Origin: Blastocladiella emersonii ATCC 22665
Lineage: Eukaryota > Blastocladiomycota > Blastocladiomycetes > Blastocladiales > Blastocladiaceae
Assembly (NCBI GenBank): GCA_025594325.1
Contig: JANHCV010000007.1
Span: 434,001 to 498,000 of the forward strand
Length of the DNA: 64,000 bases
Direction: 5' to 3'
The position numbers and the translations under genes are program-made. Below, one piece after another: positions 62,319 to 64,000 of this stretch. Below the pieces are notes generated by a model. It saw nothing but the letters and a program-made list of their open reading frames with translations. It had not been told where the DNA came from and did not search any database. Position 1 is the stretch's first letter; every line of letters starts with the position of its first letter.

Positions 62319-64000
62319 TCAGTGCTCCGTCTGCGCGTGCTCCGCCGTCGCCCCGCTCGTCGTCGCAGTCGCCAGCACACTCGTCCCGACGACAGCGCCC
62401 ACACGCGTCGGCGCAGGACTCCCTCCACCCCCGCCCGCATGTCCGCCGTACAGCCCCGCAAACGACTGTCCGCGGTTCGCGAGCGCGTACGCGAGCGCGT
62501 CGGCCCACATGCCCGCGTCGGCGGGGGTCGCGGCCATCAGCTCGTACTGGTGGCCGTCCGTCAGCGCGATGGTGAAGGCCACGGTGGCGAGGTCGACGGG
62601 CGCGTCGGTATCGGCGCCGGCGGCGGAGGAGGGTGAGGGGGGAGACGGAGGGGTGATCTTGGCCAGCTCGTCGATGCATAGCACGTTGCCAGTGTCCGAG
62701 ACGTCCGCCTACACACACGCCGGGGTTAGCTTGACGTCGTTCTTGCGGATGCGGCATTCGTACCGAGTCGAGCGGCTCGAGCACGACCAGCCCCTGCTGC
62801 GGGTACACGAGGAACCGCGCCGCCTTCCACGCCGCGCGCCACATGAGCCGCGCGGTGCGCGAGTGCCGGTAGCTGAGCACGCCCTCTTTCACGTACGCGA
62901 GCGGCGGCGGGACTTTGGCGGGGGTGCTACCGGTGCTCTCGCTCGACTGCGTCATCGACGCCTTCCCACCGGCGCCCTTGGTCGAAGCGCCGCGGGTCTG
63001 CGAGTCCTCACCGCCAAACGAACCGCCCGTCCGCGCCTCGCTCCCACCCCCCGCGCGGCTCCCGCTGCGCTTCCCCGGCTCCGGCAACCCGCGGACCGTG
63101 CGGACGCCCGCGGCGACGAGCGGCGCGAGCAGCGTCGCGACGAGGGTCCCCGTGGCGAGCATCGTGCCCATGGCGAGGATCGCGTACTGGAGCGGCTGGC
63201 CGAGCGTGTTGAGGTAGACGAGCGGCGGCGCGACGAGCGCGATGAGGGCCAGGTTGTACGTGCAGAAACCGAGCCCTTTCGCCTCGGGGAACTGCGCCGC
63301 CGAGGCTTTGCGGGTTTTGACGGCCAGGTACAGCAGGAACGCGAGCTGTGCTCCCCCAAAAACGAACAGGATGGCGAGCATCGCGGTTTCGAATGCGGGG
63401 GATCGCGACGCGCACGCCGTGTATCGCGAAAGCGTCTGCGGCACGTCCGCGGGGACGCGCGGGTCGACGGCCGTCCAGACCGCGAGAACGGCGGCGGTGG
63501 TCCCGATGGACGCGGCGCGGAACATCATCCGCATGCGCGCGGGGACCGCGTTGATCGCGAGCCGCCGCGCGAGCGGGTTGCGGTGCAGCATGTACACGTG
63601 GAACAGGTTCATCCCCATGGCGTTGAACACGGTCGACGCCGCGAGCCCGGTCACCCACGGCTGCACGATGCACTGGAACGGCGTCGGCACACCGACGTAC
63701 ACCGCGGGCACAAAGTACGCGAGGAACGCGCCCGCCAGCATCTGCGCCGCGAGCGACGGGCACGACGACAGCGTGCGGCGCCACCGGGTCGGGTCCGACT
63801 TTGTGCGCAGGTGCGACGCGAGCGCGTAGAGCGCGAACAGGACGATGGTCAGCTGCCCGAGCGCCGCGAGGACCAGCATCACGAGCCCGACGGCGTCCGT
63901 CGCCTGCACGTTGGTCGGCAACCCCAGAAGGTCGATGGCCATGACCTGCGCGATCACCGAGTTGATGGTCGCTAGCATCTCCTCCTCGGTCACCTGCCCG
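62319..64000 (-). CDS. Class C-type 7TM receptor with PH-like tail (5' truncated by the window)
   Basis: Paralogue of the receptor at 1-2055. The upstream exon runs from beyond 64000 to 62764; a 55-nt phase-0 intron (GTACGA, branch GCTAACC, acceptor GTGTAG; 62709-62763) leads to the last exon 62708-62319. The residues at the edge (GQVTEEEMLATINSVIAQV) match the C-terminal helices of bacterial solute-binding proteins (tG..t.eeal..i). Seven hydrophobic helices follow (63880 down to about 63120), with Cys in FQCIVQPWVTG and YTACASRS as the class C disulfide pair. After a Ser/Gly/Thr-rich linker, VKEGVLSYRHSRTARLMWRA and, across the intron, FTIALTDGHQYELMAATPAD plus MWADALAYAL form a PH-like domain with the typical Trp in the last helix. 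The ligand is unknown. Confidence 0.8.

Noticed and set aside
1-64000. tRNA, rRNA, CRISPR arrays or prokaryotic operons
   Set aside because: No TPsiC-like GGTTCGAATCC context, rRNA motif or regular spacer array was found, and spliced genes show a eukaryotic genome.

Overview
The window looks like GC-rich nuclear DNA from a zoosporic fungus, most likely Blastocladiomycota (an Allomyces/Catenaria/Blastocladiella-type organism). This is an inference from content: two receptors that join a bacterial-type solute-binding ectodomain to a class C seven-helix core and a C-terminal PH-like region; ankyrin-like genes of the WW..SGLPLKYS style common in these fungi; a DHCR7-type sterol reductase; short introns (about 47-130 nt); and a very uniform GTACG splice donor. 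No rRNA, tRNA or CRISPR was recognised.

Layout. 1-10.4 kb: the 3' part of a 7TM receptor gene (+), a CYS3/Met-type bZIP regulator (-), a small tail-anchored protein (+) and a three-exon CaMKK/Ssp1-type kinase with long disordered ends (-). 11.1-25.4 kb: a tandem array of DUF4470 genes, with two intact outer copies (A and D) enclosing two ruined copies. Copy B has lost its middle, which is replaced by about 1.6 kb carrying an ankyrin-like gene. Copy C is a mosaic of three fragments. 25.5-35 kb: sparse accessory DNA with a frameshifted orphan, a frameshifted leucine-rich-repeat gene, a multi-exon membrane protein of unknown family and ankyrin debris.

35-40 kb: DHCR7 (-) and prolyl oligopeptidase (+) diverge from a shared promoter region, each with a TATA box. 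39.7-46.5 kb: repeat-rich DNA with a cluster of TGGATCCA palindromes, a 312-bp inverted, almost identical copy of part of the peptidase gene, a 60-bp interspersed repeat, and a transmembrane LRR gene in which four consecutive repeats are each one 72-nt exon. 46.6-64 kb: compact core genes: a coiled-coil protein, PWP1 and URB1 (both 60S ribosome assembly factors), a mitoferrin, a small Cys-tailed orphan, a mitochondrial ABHD11/Eat1-type hydrolase, a paraoxonase-like protein, an ankyrin protein and a second 7TM receptor (-) running off the right edge.

Functional themes are housekeeping (ribosome assembly, sterol synthesis, mitochondrial iron import), nutrient sensing at the surface (solute-binding-7TM receptors, LRR membrane protein, CaMKK-type kinase, sulfur-type bZIP), and turnover of lineage-specific repeat-protein families by duplication, deletion and insertion. 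Exon boundaries were derived by eye from splice signals, reading phase and comparison with paralogues or known families; no transcript data were available.
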